Source: Ulota crispa
Lineage: Eukaryota > Streptophyta > Bryopsida > Orthotrichales > Orthotrichaceae
NCBI GenBank assembly: GCA_963920765.1
Contig: OY987242.1
Coordinates: forward strand, 31,148,002 to 31,212,001
Length of the DNA stretch: 64,000 nt
Reading direction: 5' to 3'
Shown: piece after piece, positions 50,643 to 61,673 of the stretch
How positions within the stretch are numbered: position 1 is the stretch's first letter
Layout: each line of letters opens with the position of its first letter
Notes under the pieces: generated by a model
What the model was told of the DNA's origin: nothing
The model's database searches: none
Seen by the model: the letters and a program-made list of their open reading frames with translations, nothing else
Position numbers and translations under genes: made by a program

Positions 50643-51992
50643 AAGCTTATGGCTTATGCTTAGGATTAGCTTGGGGCTTGAGGGTTGGGCTGTGCTTTAG
50701 CAACTCTTGCTTGCATGCTTGTATGTTTTGTGGATTTGATTGCACCGTTTATCTCAAATTTTGCCACAACGCTTTCTGTTCATGCAAGGTTTTTTGGACT
50801 TTGCAGGGGTTCATGTGCAATGCTATCTCTGTCTGCGGGTTCATTTCCCAAGCTTTCTCTGATTTCTTTGCATGCTCAACTTAAAAAGGGTTTGTGGTTG
50901 AAGGAGAATGGGTTTCTCTACTTTTTCCTTCATTCTATGTTGAATTTACAAATCTGCTTTTAGGTATACTATATGCTTTTCCATGCTTTTTGTTTTCTCT
51001 CAAGTTCTTGTTTGAAGTATTATGTGATTAATTAAAATTTATGTTTTGAAGTGTTTGGTCTTTGATTACATGTGTGTAATTTCATTTGTGTCATTGTGTA
51101 TTTATAAAGAACATAGGGTATACAAAAATATCACAAGAACTTAATTCAAATGAAGCCTAGAGTACATGAAATTGTCAAAGTTTAGAAATTTAGGTAAATA
51201 TAGCCCTATAGAAATTTAAATAAATTACCTACATAGCCCCCATCTTAGAGGAGCTTGAACGCACGCTACCCACAACCATCATGTATAGTGTACTCCTTGT
51301 GGTACATACAACCGCAAAGGGCTTTCAGGCCGTTCAGGGGTTAACTCCAAAATGACATTAAAGACAAAATGTGTCCTCAATCAATTTTTGAAGTTGAAGA
51401 AATCCTTACAAAATTACTATTTTTAGTAGTTTTTTTTGAAAAATTCTTTTTGAAGTTTCTTTTTAGCTTCAATAATCCGATTTTGCAAATGATTGATTAT
51501 GATTTTTCTATTCAAAACTTTGTGCACGTCAGGTGTCCATTGCAATCTTGACCTTATGTAGTGTTGAGGGCTCTTGGGAATGGGCCTCAAGTACACTAGA
51601 TCTTTGAGAAAAAATTACATTAGAAATTCATTTCAAAAGAAGTTTGAGTAAATTTTGAGAAGCCACAACTTGACTGGGGTTATGCATGTTAGGCCCTTTA
51701 ACCTCATATTTTTGTGGTGACCAACTTTTTAAATTTGACATGTTTAATGAAGATTGAAAGACTTAAAATCACTTTTATAGTTTTAACACCCTCATGATCA
51801 AACCTTATAATCTTTCAATCCATAAGAGACATTGTTGTGTTTTCTTTTCTAATGTGATCTCTAACATGTCTAGTTTGATTTTAGGGGAAATTACAAATAG
51901 GGGCATGAAAACGTAAAATATTAATCACATTTCATGCTCACAAGGGGTGTCCCATTAGCAATTTAGGGTGCTGCATTAGCAATTCCCATAAT
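50643..51992. other. Intergenic stretch with element fragments
   Basis: A right terminus GCCGTTCAGGGG followed by TTAA is at 51329-51344. A fragment of the 45238-type MITE, ending GGGTGCTGCATTAGCAATTC, is at about 51892-51987. No gene recognised. Confidence 0.45.
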
Positions 51993-51996
51993 TTAA

Positions 51997-52214
51997 CCCT
52001 TAAATGTCTCAAGGGCATAGTAGATATGCTGTCATATAATTGGTATTTGCTACCAATAAGAAGTTTTAATTTGGGATTTCAAGTAGCCCACTAGAACCGC
52101 TTTAATCTATTCTCCAGCTTCTTTGTTGATCTCAAATGTAGTAGAAGTGTGGATTCATTCCAAATACAAGAAAATACCCTATATTGTACTAGTCACAAAC
52201 AGCCTTTCGGATGT
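51997..52214. mobile_element. TTAA element of the AAACG family, right end shortened
   Basis: CCCTTAAATGTCTC follows TTAA (51993-51996). The right end stops at CGGATG before TTAA (52215-52218), where the next element begins. Confidence 0.6.
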
Positions 52215-52218
52215 TTAA

Positions 52219-52453
52219 CCCTTAAACGTCCGAAAAGGCCCTTTACGACCAATACAATACAGGATATTTTTCTTATATTTGAAATAGATCCACACTTCTA
52301 TTACATTTGAAATCAACAAAAAAATTGGAGAATAGATTAAAGCGGTTCTAGTGGGCTACTTGAAATCCCAAATTAAAACTTCTTATTGGTAGCAAATACC
52401 GATTACTATACGGCAGCGTACATTCTATGCCCTATGGTCCTTTAAGGGATAAT
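52219..52453. mobile_element. TTAA element of the AAACG family, upstream of V-ATPase C
   Basis: Begins CCCTTAAACGTCCG after TTAA and ends GGTCCTTTAAGGG before ATAA. It lies about 335 bp upstream of the V-ATPase subunit C start codon, inside the likely promoter. Confidence 0.6.
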
Positions 52454-52788
52454 TTAATTTTTGAAAACTTCCGTGTCGCCGGATGAATGTACGAAGAATG
52501 GATGGATGAATTCCCACTCCATTCTCCAACTTACTCACAACAAGCGCTCAAGCAGTCAGTCTCCAAGCCTGAAGTCCCTTTTATCCGACGTGGCAAGACC
52601 AGAACAGCCCGATCCCAGAATCGACGGTCCCAACATCGTCTTCTTCCCCCCCGATTCCCCGAACACACCATTTCCCGAAACAGAACCATTTGTCCCGTTT
52701 CCCAAGCTCGCTCCACGCCATAGCCAGAACAACGCATTGTCCCTTCACAAACAAATCCATCCCTCCCCCTCCATTTCACGTTACAGCG
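52454..52788 (+). promoter_or_regulatory. Promoter and 5' leader region of V-ATPase C
   Basis: GC-richer than the surroundings, with C-rich runs just before the start codon. Open frames here overlap exon 1 in other frames and look non-coding. No TATA box is assigned. Confidence 0.35.
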
Positions 52789-55700
52789 ATGGCGGTCAAC
52801 AAGTACCTGTTGGTGGCACTGCCGCTGCAGGGATCGGAGCGACAAACCTGGGAGAATCTGCAGAGCGGAGTCTCACGAGCTGCGTTTGATACTCCGACTT
52901 ACAAGGTAAAACAAACGGCCTTTCTTTTTAAAATTCAATAGATCGACTCACTCTGGCCCTTTTACTCAAGTGGATCCGAGAGTCAAGGTCGAGATCGATT
53001 TGTGGAGTTTTTTGTCCTAACAAGGTTTTACATTGTGTAACGATTTTTGTATCTCTGTGTGTGTGTGGGAGCAGTTTCCTATTCCGCAGCTGCGAACGGG
53101 AACGCTCGACTCGTTGCTCATCCTCAGTGACGATCTCACGAAGGTGCGAATTCGAGGCAGCTCTATGAATCCAGATTTTTCTGCCATTTTTTTTAGTGAT
53201 CGTTAAGAACTTTAACCTAATTATAGCTTTTGAATGCAAAAATATGCTTGCGCTGGACTTATTGCTCATCCTCAGTGATGATCTCACGAAGGTGCGAATT
53301 CGAGGCAGCTCTACGACTCAGATTTTTCTGCCATTTTTTTAGTGATCGTTAAGAACTTTAACCTAATTCTAGCTTTTTTGTACAAAATCATTCTTGGAAA
53401 GCGATCTCTGCTTTACGCGTTTTTTTTAGAAGTTGCACTTACTGCCCTAATTTTTGCTGCTATTCAGTTGTGTTCTTTGCAAAAAAATTAGTAGCTGTAT
53501 TGTTTGCGTAGAAATGCTGGTTTCCAAATATGAAGCGACTGAATCCTTTTGAGTTTTTGTAGGAGTCATACTCTCTCTGCCCTAATTTTTGCGCTAGGAT
53601 GTTCACTATCTCACTTTTAAATTTTCATTACTTACAAAAGGAATTTCCTATTAACGGACTGTTCTAATCGATTCTGATCGAATGAGAATCAGTATTTGTA
53701 AGTGGCAAGGAACTGATCATCTAATATTTATTTCTTTTAGTGGAAATATAGTATGATGCAAAGAAGTGTAGATTTTTAGAATTTCTGCAATCTTGCCACC
53801 TAAGGTTCCAACTCTTTTATTATGACATTTATGTTGAATGTGTGCTATAGTTAATGATAGTGTGGCAATGGTGCAAGATATTCTAGAATGTCATTCTGGA
53901 GAAGGTCATAGCAAAGAGGTTTGCGTGTACAGATTTGCGGTCCTGTGAACCCTAATTTTTTCTTTACAGGCTAATCAAGTGGTCGAGACTGTGACGCACA
54001 AGGTGCGGAGGCAAATAGATGACTTGGAGCGGGCATCCAATGCGGATAGTAGCGGTATCCTTTCTGTCGATGGAGTTCCTGTCGACCATTTTGTTACCAG
54101 GTATGTGTAAGCAAATGGTTTTTGAAGGGACGTTTCTGTAAGTAAGGCTAAGGAGGGAGTTGAGAGAGGAAAACGGTAGAAACTATTGATAGTGATAAGT
54201 GGTTTTGAATCTCCTACAGATTTACCTGGGACGATGCGAAGTATCCAACCATGACACCCATGAGAGAGATCGTGGACACAATTCAGGAGAACGTGAGCAA
54301 GCTTGAAGATGATCTTAAGGTGCGCTCTTGCAGGTCTTATATCCTTTTCGCTTAGAACCTAGCTTTTGAGCCACATTCTAAAGCTCTTGCAAACATTTTT
54401 CTTTTTCCTTACAACCACTGCACAATGGCTTTGAACTAGTGATGATATTTCCATAACTATGCAAATCTTAATTTCGATGAAAGAACATTTTTTTGAAATT
54501 GTGCAACTTACGTTTCTCTATGATCGCAGATAAGGGTTTCGGAGTACAGCAATGTAAAGACAACATTGACCACAATGCTACGAAAGCAGAGTGGGAGGTG
54601 TGTCTCAATTATTTTATTCTGAGATCTACAGCACTGAGGTGTTTATTTAAATTTTCTACCGAAAAATGTGAAGTTCAACTTCGGTATCTATCATTAACGA
54701 AATTTTCATGTCATGTTTTGTCAACTTGGACAGCATGGCAGTTCGGGATCTTTCGAATGTCGTGAAACCCGATGACATTATCAGCACGGAGCATTTGACC
54801 ACGCTTCTGGTGGTGGTGTCTAAGTATTCACAGAAGGACTGGCTAGCAAGCTACGAAACGCTCTCCAATTTTGTGGTATGTGAGTGTCTTTAGCAGTCAC
54901 GTCTTCTGCTTTTAGTACATTAATGACCTGTGTATATATTTTGTCAAATGTGATGTAGCTATGTACTTTGGTAAGCATGCTGTTTTACCGGTCCTTACTA
55001 CGATGTATGTGATTGATGAAGGTCCCACGCTCTTCCAACAAACTTACGGAGGACAACGAATACGCTCTTTACACTGTGACCTTGTTCCGGAAGGTCGCCG
55101 ATTCCTTCAAAACCTCAGCAAGAGAGCGAGGTTTCCAGGTTAGAAAATCTTTTGCCTCGATTTCCATTGACCAACAATCATGATTTTTTATGTATATACC
55201 TAACTGATGACTGTCAATCAGGTTCGGGACTTTGAAATGGACCCAGAAGGACAGGCATCCAAGCAGGAAGAGATGGTAAAGTTACAAAAGGATCAAGACG
55301 AACTTCGCCAATCCCTTCAACAGTGGTGCTACCAAGTTTATGGCGAGGTAATCCTTCGGCACGTTTCTTGCTTAGGAAGGATTGCATACTTTGTTGATCA
55401 AATTACATGCTAACATGTGCTCATCATGTCCAAATGAACAGATTTTTAGTGCATGGATGCACTTGTGTGCTATTCGACTATTCACTGAGAGTATCTTAAG
55501 ATACGGCCTGCCACCAAAATTCCTGGTCAGAGCCATTCCTTTTGTTACTGAACCCTTTTACTTCATTGCTTTCATCCAATATCTCAACTTGCACTTTTGT
55601 AGATGCTTTGCAGCAACACGTTTCTTACCACGTCTAGTTTAATTCTTCCAGGCTGCTGTTTTGGCTCCAAGCTCAAAGACTGAAAAGAAAGTACGTGCAG

Positions 55701-55936
55701 TTTGTGACAAGCTCTCGAGCGAGACAAACAGGTATATCTCATTATTTGCAACATGCGTTGGAAACATAGATGATTGATAAGAGATTCTTGCAGTACGAAA
55801 TTTCTGACTTATCGTTTTTTTTTGCTTTTGTAGTTCATTTTGGCATTCTGAAGACGATGCCGGGATGATGGGACTTGCCGGTGGCGATTCAGAGGTGCAT
55901 CCGTATGTCTCTTTAACAGTGAATTTATCTGGGTAA
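52789..55936 (+). CDS. VHA-C: V-type proton ATPase subunit C (11 exons, 378 aa)
   Basis: Subunit C joins the stator to the V1 sector and controls reversible assembly of the pump that acidifies vacuole and trans-Golgi; the Arabidopsis orthologue is DET3 (375 aa). Exons: 52789-52905, 53075-53143, 53970-54100, 54220-54319, 54530-54597, 54734-54875, 55022-55138, 55222-55347, 55442-55525, 55652-55731, 55834-55936. The frame stays open and ends in TAA. Family segments in order: YLLVALPLQG (N terminus), GTLDSLLILSDDL, DGVPVDHFVTRFTWDDAKYP, SMAVRDLSNVVKPDDI, KYSQKDWLASYETL, ALYTVTLFRKVADSF, QQWCYQVYGEIFSAWMH, ILRYGLPPKF and HPYVSLTVNLSG (C terminus). Start: the first ATG followed by the conserved AVNKYLL. 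Length and order match the family. Intron 2 carries a partial duplicate of exon 2. Confidence 0.95.
53256..53375 (+). repeat. Partial duplicate of V-ATPase C exon 2 and its donor region
   Basis: Repeats about 53108-53232 at an offset of 148 bp: the last 36 bases of exon 2, its GTGCGA donor and about 85 bases of intron. The first part of the exon and the acceptor are not duplicated. Confidence 0.85.
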
Positions 55937-57086
55937 GATGTACGAATGGAAATGTTTTTCTCTGTTTTTTTTCCAGTTCTAGAATGTAAGGGTTCCCTTC
56001 ATTTAAGCTTCAAATCTTGTTAAATACAACTCCTCTTTGATGAGGTGATTTATATGTATTTTTGTTCTTCTCCACGTTGGCTTTGTGCCAAAGGTCATTA
56101 CTTCGCCCTCATCAGCCAATACTATGTAATGCCCCCTTCTGAATTGTGCTTTTTGCTTCATTGTTTACATTTTACACCTTAGATTGTTGTGGAAATCGTT
56201 CTAAGTATGCATATATGTACTATTACGGAAGTGCTCATGCTTCAATACCCGTGTTATGCAAGACACAAAACCATACCATTTTGTAGTTGTATTCTTAACC
56301 CTGTAAGGTCAGAGGCTACAGTCGAACTTCAATATCCTTTTACTGTACTCTACCTATGTATTTTATTTTATTTGTGTCACTGTGTAATAACCCATTAAGG
56401 TCTGGTCGACCAGTTTCTGGTTGATTTTGACTCTTTTTAGTTAGTAGGGAGAGCATGTTACGGAATTTGAGGATGCGGCAAAGGGGACGGGTGTAGGCAA
56501 TTAGGAATCCCATAGTTTGGAACTAAAATCAGGTTTAGCTGAGCTGCCACATGGAAGGCATTGGAAAAACTTGAGAAGTATTGGCTACCAAAATACAAGA
56601 ATGAATGTAGAATAGATGGTCATAATTGGTAAAGATTGAGTACTTGTATGCATGCCCAAGAATCTAGGTTTTCCCTAAACCCATCATCATCCTAAAGAAT
56701 TGCCACGTGGTCCATTAAGCAACAAGAAAGAACAATCCATAGAGAAATACAATCCACCACCGTAGAGATTGCCATACCCATAAACTATGCATGACATTAT
56801 CATCCATACGGTTGGATCTTCTATATGCATTCATATTTTTTGTTAGTATGAGTTTTTCCAAAATATTAGAAAAGGCCTTGCCCACCCTAGAATCAACCAC
56901 GGACTTATAGGTGTATCTTCTAAATGCAATAAACTTTTTGAGTTTAGGAATGTTTTGAAGTTTTGAAGTAAAGTAGACTCTGTATCTAAGAAGTTTTATT
57001 ATATTAGTTTTGTCGAAGGGAAAAGAGATATCTTCAATTTGAGAATCAAGTTTTAAAGAAAAAAGTGTTGAATAAATGAAACACAC
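55937..57086. other. V-ATPase C 3' region and intergenic DNA
   Basis: The first part is T-rich and probably contains the 3' UTR. No other gene recognised. Minus-strand open frame 56715-57104 has no recognisable family. Confidence 0.4.
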
Positions 57087-57089
57087 TAA

Positions 57090-57482
57090 GGTAGGCGCAC
57101 CCATAAACGTGGAAATAAGGGTTTTGGAGTAGGTAAAATAATTGACTAACTTTGAAAAAAATATTGTATACTAGGAAATGGAAACCAAAAATATTGGCAT
57201 CAATTTCAAGGTTCCAACTACAAGCATTTGTTCACAAAGATTTTCCAAAGTCCAAAATCACTGAAATTGTAAGAACCATGTGTAAGAGATGCTAATCACA
57301 AGGCTTGTTGGTTCTTAAATAGTGAGATGGGTACTCAAAACCTCATGCTAGTCACACACAACCATCACTTCATCACCCATAACCATCACTCAATCACCCA
57401 CAACCATTTGTTTTTTTATTGGCTGGCCCTGCCATTGTCAAGTGACGGGCATGGGGACGCAACGCTTATGGATACTGCTACC
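57090..57482. mobile_element. GGTAG-type TIR element (393 bp)
   Basis: GGTAGGCGCACCCATAAAC (after TAA) pairs with TTATGGATACTGCTACC (before TTA). Contains short ACCATCACTCAATCACCC repeats at 57358-57408. Relative of 36683-37078 in the opposite orientation. Confidence 0.55.
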
Positions 57483-58290
57483 TTACATGTGTATAGGACA
57501 TCTGTTTTTTTGAAACAAAATCCTGTATTGATTTGGAAAACAAACAATATGATTATTGTTTACTCTAATGATGTCGATATACCATTTTGATCATTCATAA
57601 GTCACATTTTGGTATGGATTGGCAGTGTCTTTTACTTCCAGTAAACTTGGTCTTGTTGCAAAATACCCAAAAAAACCATACACATAATTTGGTGGACACA
57701 AATTCTAATTTTGAATTCAACAAAATTAGAAGCTTATAGCCGAACTTGAACATTGTTGAAAATTACGAGCACTACACACCTGATTGACTTGACTATTGTT
57801 TCCACTTTTGTTTTCACCCAATTGAGATTTGGGCTTGTTTCTAGTTTCAAGAAAGAGTTTGACGTTTTGTTGGCCTCCATTTTTTGTTACATAGAAAAAA
57901 CGAAAATCCCTTCTACATGCACAAAGAATTGACTAGTTTCGAAGTCCATTTCTTTCACAAACAATATGCTCACTTTGAAACTAAAGTTTGAGACATGTTT
58001 TTTAATGTTGCCATGTTTCTTGTAAGACTTAATGTAACTTCAACAAATCCAAATTGGTCTTTAAACCCTTAGTATCATAGTTTGATTTAAATTTACATAT
58101 TGTATTTAGTAACAAAGTATTATACAGTATGCCTCTTATCTTTCCATTAGTATGTGATTGCATGTAGTGGTAGAATTTGAATTTTAGCTCATTGAGCAAT
58201 GCTTTTAGCCACTTAAACTAATTATGAAAACCACATTTGAGATAATTTAATGATTTTAAGTGGTTGCAAAACGTTTCTTTGTTTGTTCTT
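57483..58290. other. AT-rich intergenic stretch
   Basis: No gene, RNA or complete element recognised. Confidence 0.5.
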
Positions 58291-58612
58291 AGGAAAAATT
58301 TCTTGGATATCCCTGAAGTTTGCCATATTTACATAGATATTCTTGGTTTTTTAGAAATTGCACAAATACCCTTGGACCATAATCTTGAAGTGTTTGTTTT
58401 GTTATGCACGCTACTTTTTTCATGATCAATGTTCAAGCAAGGAGTGCAATAGAACAAAAAAGAAGCAATGTGCACACAAGGGAGAAAGAAGTGATATACA
58501 CTATATAACAAATGTTTGAAAGTTACGGATTAAGGGTATTTGTGTAATTTCTGAAAAACTAGGGATATTTATGTAAATATGGCAAACTCTAGGGGTACTC
58601 ATGAAATTTTCT
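58291..58612. mobile_element. TIR element (about 320 bp), long imperfect TIRs
   Basis: About 100 bp at each end are imperfect inverted repeats, with GAAATTT and AAGTTTGCCATATTTACATA-like motifs. The flanks TTGTTCTT and TTGTTTTT are a possible 8-bp duplication, which would suggest Mutator-like. A partial relative lies at about 43607-43690. Confidence 0.5.
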
Positions 58613-58989
58613 CTTGTTTTTACTTGTCAAAATGAGATTAGTGTCAAAAAGCAATGTTGAAATAGTGTCAATATTGACACTTCAAAAGATTCTTGGAGTT
58701 AAAATGACACAATAGATTTAGGATTTAAATAATTAAATTTCAATGTTAGCACATGTGGACAACACACAAATTTTTGGCTGTGATAGTTCAACCTAGACAT
58801 AGGAAATAAGTTACCACCAGGTATGATCCTCACTTATATTAATAACATGCTCTATTCCAACTATTGTACACACTAGCATACAAGTCCTTTAGGGGTTGAA
58901 GGAAATTCATAGTGGTGAACTCAACATTTGAAAAACAACATCAATTGTTTGTCATAGATGTGGTAAAGTTTTTGTTTCCCTCTAGTACT
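58613..58989. other. AT-rich intergenic stretch
   Basis: Nothing recognised. Confidence 0.5.
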
Positions 58990-58993
58990 TCAA

Positions 58994-59219
58994 CCCTTAA
59001 ACGTCCGTAGGGAACCATATATACTCTGACATATAATTGTCATTTGCTATTGATAAGAAAATTTAATTTGGGATCTCAAGTAGTTCACTAGAACCGCATT
59101 GATCTATTCTCCAACTTCTTTATTAGTCTCAAATGTAGTAGAGGTGTGGACCCATTCCAAATATAAGAAAAATGTCCCGTATTGTATTGGTTGCAGCAAC
59201 ACGCTGGGACGTTTAGGGA
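58994..59219. mobile_element. TTAA element of the AAACG family (226 bp)
   Basis: Flanked by TCAA (mutated TTAA, 58990-58993) and TTAA (59220-59223). It begins CCCTTAAACGTCCG and ends GGGACGTTTAGGGA. Confidence 0.65.
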
Positions 59220-59223
59220 TTAA

Positions 59224-59626
59224 ATACTTACACTTTATTCATATGGTATCTGTAAAAAACATGCTAGGTTGCAATGAAATCCTCCTTCAAGACACAACAA
59301 ATAAGTAACTAATCTAAAAATAGAAACCATAGTTGGAAGTTTTTACATTAAATGGTGCATGTAGGTTGCTTCACTCTAGTTTCTCAACATTTTATACTAT
59401 ACAAATAATTACTGATACTACAAATAATTTTCATCAACAATTATTACCATGAACAAGTTTTAACAACAATAAGGACTTGACAACAATGACAGCGTTGCAA
59501 AATAATAAACTAGCAACATCAAGGTCGTAAGCCATCCAAAATTCTAGGTTTGAAAGAGTTGCAAGCACTTCCAAATGCCAAGCAATGAGTTAAGAGGTAA
59601 TTGTTGAGGGTAATGCAACCTAAATG
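59224..59626. other. AT-rich intergenic stretch
   Basis: Nothing recognised. Confidence 0.5.
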
Positions 59627-59630
59627 TTAA

Positions 59631-60507
59631 CCCTTAACCCCTAAATACCCAAGGCCTTGCTGAACTTCTTGGCATTTTCAAGAAAGTGAACAATCAACCA
59701 ATCTTTTCATAAATCTCATCGGCTTTTTTTAAACTGTAACCGCACAAATTTAAACTTGACATGTTAGAGATTACATGGAAAAAGAAAACACAACAACATC
59801 ACTTATAGTTTGAAAGATTATAATGTTTGAATAGGAGGGTGTTAAAACTGCAAAAGTGACTTGAAGTTTTCTAATCCTCATTTCACATGTCAAATCTAAA
59901 AAGTTGGTCATCAAAAAAATATGAGGTTTAAGGTCGTTACATTTTTAACCTCAACCAATTTACAACTTTCAAAATCTACTCCTGTATTATTTTTTGAATG
60001 GATTTCTAATGCGGATTTTTCTCCAAGCTCTAGTGTATTTGAGGCTCATTTTCAAGATCTTCCAACACTAGAAAACTCAAGGTTGCAGTGGACACCTTTG
60101 TACAAAATCTTGAGTACAAAATCATCAATATTCATTTTTTAGATCAGATTTTTGATGTTAAAAATAGACTTCAAAATAGACTTGTGTTCAAAAGAAAATA
60201 CCAAAAATAATGATTTAATAAGATTTAATTTATCTTCAAAGTTTTACAAACACCCAAATTGGGTGCCTTGGGCATTTAGGGGTTAAACGACCAAAAGGCC
60301 CTTTGGGACCAATACAATACAAGGTATTTTTCTTGTATTTGGAGTGCATCCACACCTCTACTACATTTGAGATCAGCAAAGAAGTTGGAGAATAGATCAA
60401 TGCGGTTCTAATGAGCCTACTTGAGATCCCAAAATTAAAATTTCTTTTAGGTAGCAAATGACAATTATACGTTAGTGTATATACTATGCCCTATGGTCGT
60501 TTAAAGG
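59631..60507. mobile_element. TTAA element of the AAACG family carrying a nested TTAA element
   Basis: Outer flanks are TTAA at 59627-59630 and 60508-60511. Only CCC (59631-59633) precedes the nested insertion. The rest resumes at 60287 with ACGACCAAAAGGCC and ends GGTCGTTTAAAGG. Removing the insert and one TTAA restores the family terminus CCCTTAAACGACC. Confidence 0.85.
59638..60282. mobile_element. 645-bp TTAA element nested in the TIR of another
   Basis: TTAA at 59634-59637 and 60283-60286 flanks it exactly. The ends are CCCCTAAATACCCAAGGC and the inverse CCCCTAAATGCCCAAGGC. Open frames inside are short and unrecognised. Confidence 0.85.
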
Positions 60508-60511
60508 TTAA

Positions 60512-60869
60512 ACCTTAAAGGATGGATGGATCACCATAGCTTGCCCTGCTTGTAGTAGTCTACAGTGTTTTGCACATGGGCACCAATAGTATTGCTTCAA
60601 AAAGTTGGAAAAATCAAAAGTGCATGGTGCCCTCATGAAAATTGCAAGAAGGGCAGCTTGGGAGCTAACACCATGTTTTTGAATCTTATCACTATTTAGG
60701 TTACACAAAAAATGAATGCATCTCAAGAGATAATTTTTTGTCTTCCATGATGTACCATGTGTTTATGATCATTTCTAAAAAAAAATTAGATGAAAAACAA
60801 CTTTAATCTAAATCACAAAATCTTTTTTAGAGCCGGAGGACATTTTTCATCTTCCTCGACGTTTAGGGG
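60512..60869. other. Stretch with a lone right terminus
   Basis: Ends with CGACGTTTAGGGG before TTAA (60870-60873), but no matching left terminus is evident. Non-coding. Confidence 0.4.
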
Positions 60870-60873
60870 TTAA

Positions 60874-61052
60874 CCCGTGCAGGGCCCTTGGGCTATAGAG
60901 ATATGGTACCAAATATGTTCACAATCAATATTCAAAAATTTGAATTAACTGGAAATTAAGTGTTACAACCATACATATTGAATATTGAAGGGTTGTACTG
61001 TATATATACAACTGTACATACGGCCAGAGATGGCCAATGGGTCGTTCAGGGG
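60874..61052. mobile_element. 179-bp TTAA element
   Basis: Flanked by TTAA at 60870-60873 and 61053-61056. Begins CCCGTGCAGGGCCC and ends GGGTCGTTCAGGGG. Confidence 0.65.
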
Positions 61053-61056
61053 TTAA

Positions 61057-61673
61057 GGCAATCTAAATACACTATTTAGTGTAGATGAAAACGAAGGGCA
61101 CACTCCATATGAGTCATCCCAAATCAATGAATAGCCTGGACCAGCCTCCAAAATAGACCGACGGACCGACCTTGACCTTAGTTATCACGACCACCCTCCC
61201 ATCCAGCAAAGGAGAAACCACACTATCATCCAACGTCGATGAACGCAATCAAGAAATCATCCACAACCCCTAAACCAAAAACATTCATCCATCCAAGGAG
61301 GGGGGAGGTTGTCTCTCTCCTTTCCTTTCGGTTTCGTCAGAATGGTCCTCACGTCGCAGCAGCAGACCCTCCGCGCCATCGCTGCTGCACTGACCACCAA
61401 AACCTCGCTAAAACTCTCCTTTCTCTCTCATTAAACTTCCTCAAAGCGTCTTTCACAAATTTATTTTTAAAAAAATTATGCGGCGGTTTTTAGTGCTGAT
61501 TTCAGGAAGCGATAGTTGTTTATTTGACGCTCGTTTGTCTTAATGGCGATGGATTTGTGAAGAGGAGGAGATCGATCGATCGATCGAGCTTTTTTATTTG
61601 AATGATTTGGAGGAGGATTGGAAATTTGGAAAATATTTAGGGGAAATCGATCGGTTTGAGAGTGCGGTTGCAA
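61057..61673 (+). promoter_or_regulatory. Upstream region and leader of the RHF2A-like gene
   Basis: CT-rich run at about 61311-61330 and GATC repeats at 61570-61587. If the leader includes it, there is a short upstream ORF of five codons (ATG at 61543, stop 61558-61560). No TATA box is assigned. Confidence 0.35.

Noticed and set aside
52461..52889. Open frame of 142 codons overlapping V-ATPase C exon 1
   Set aside because: It is in another frame from the conserved protein and covers the likely leader.
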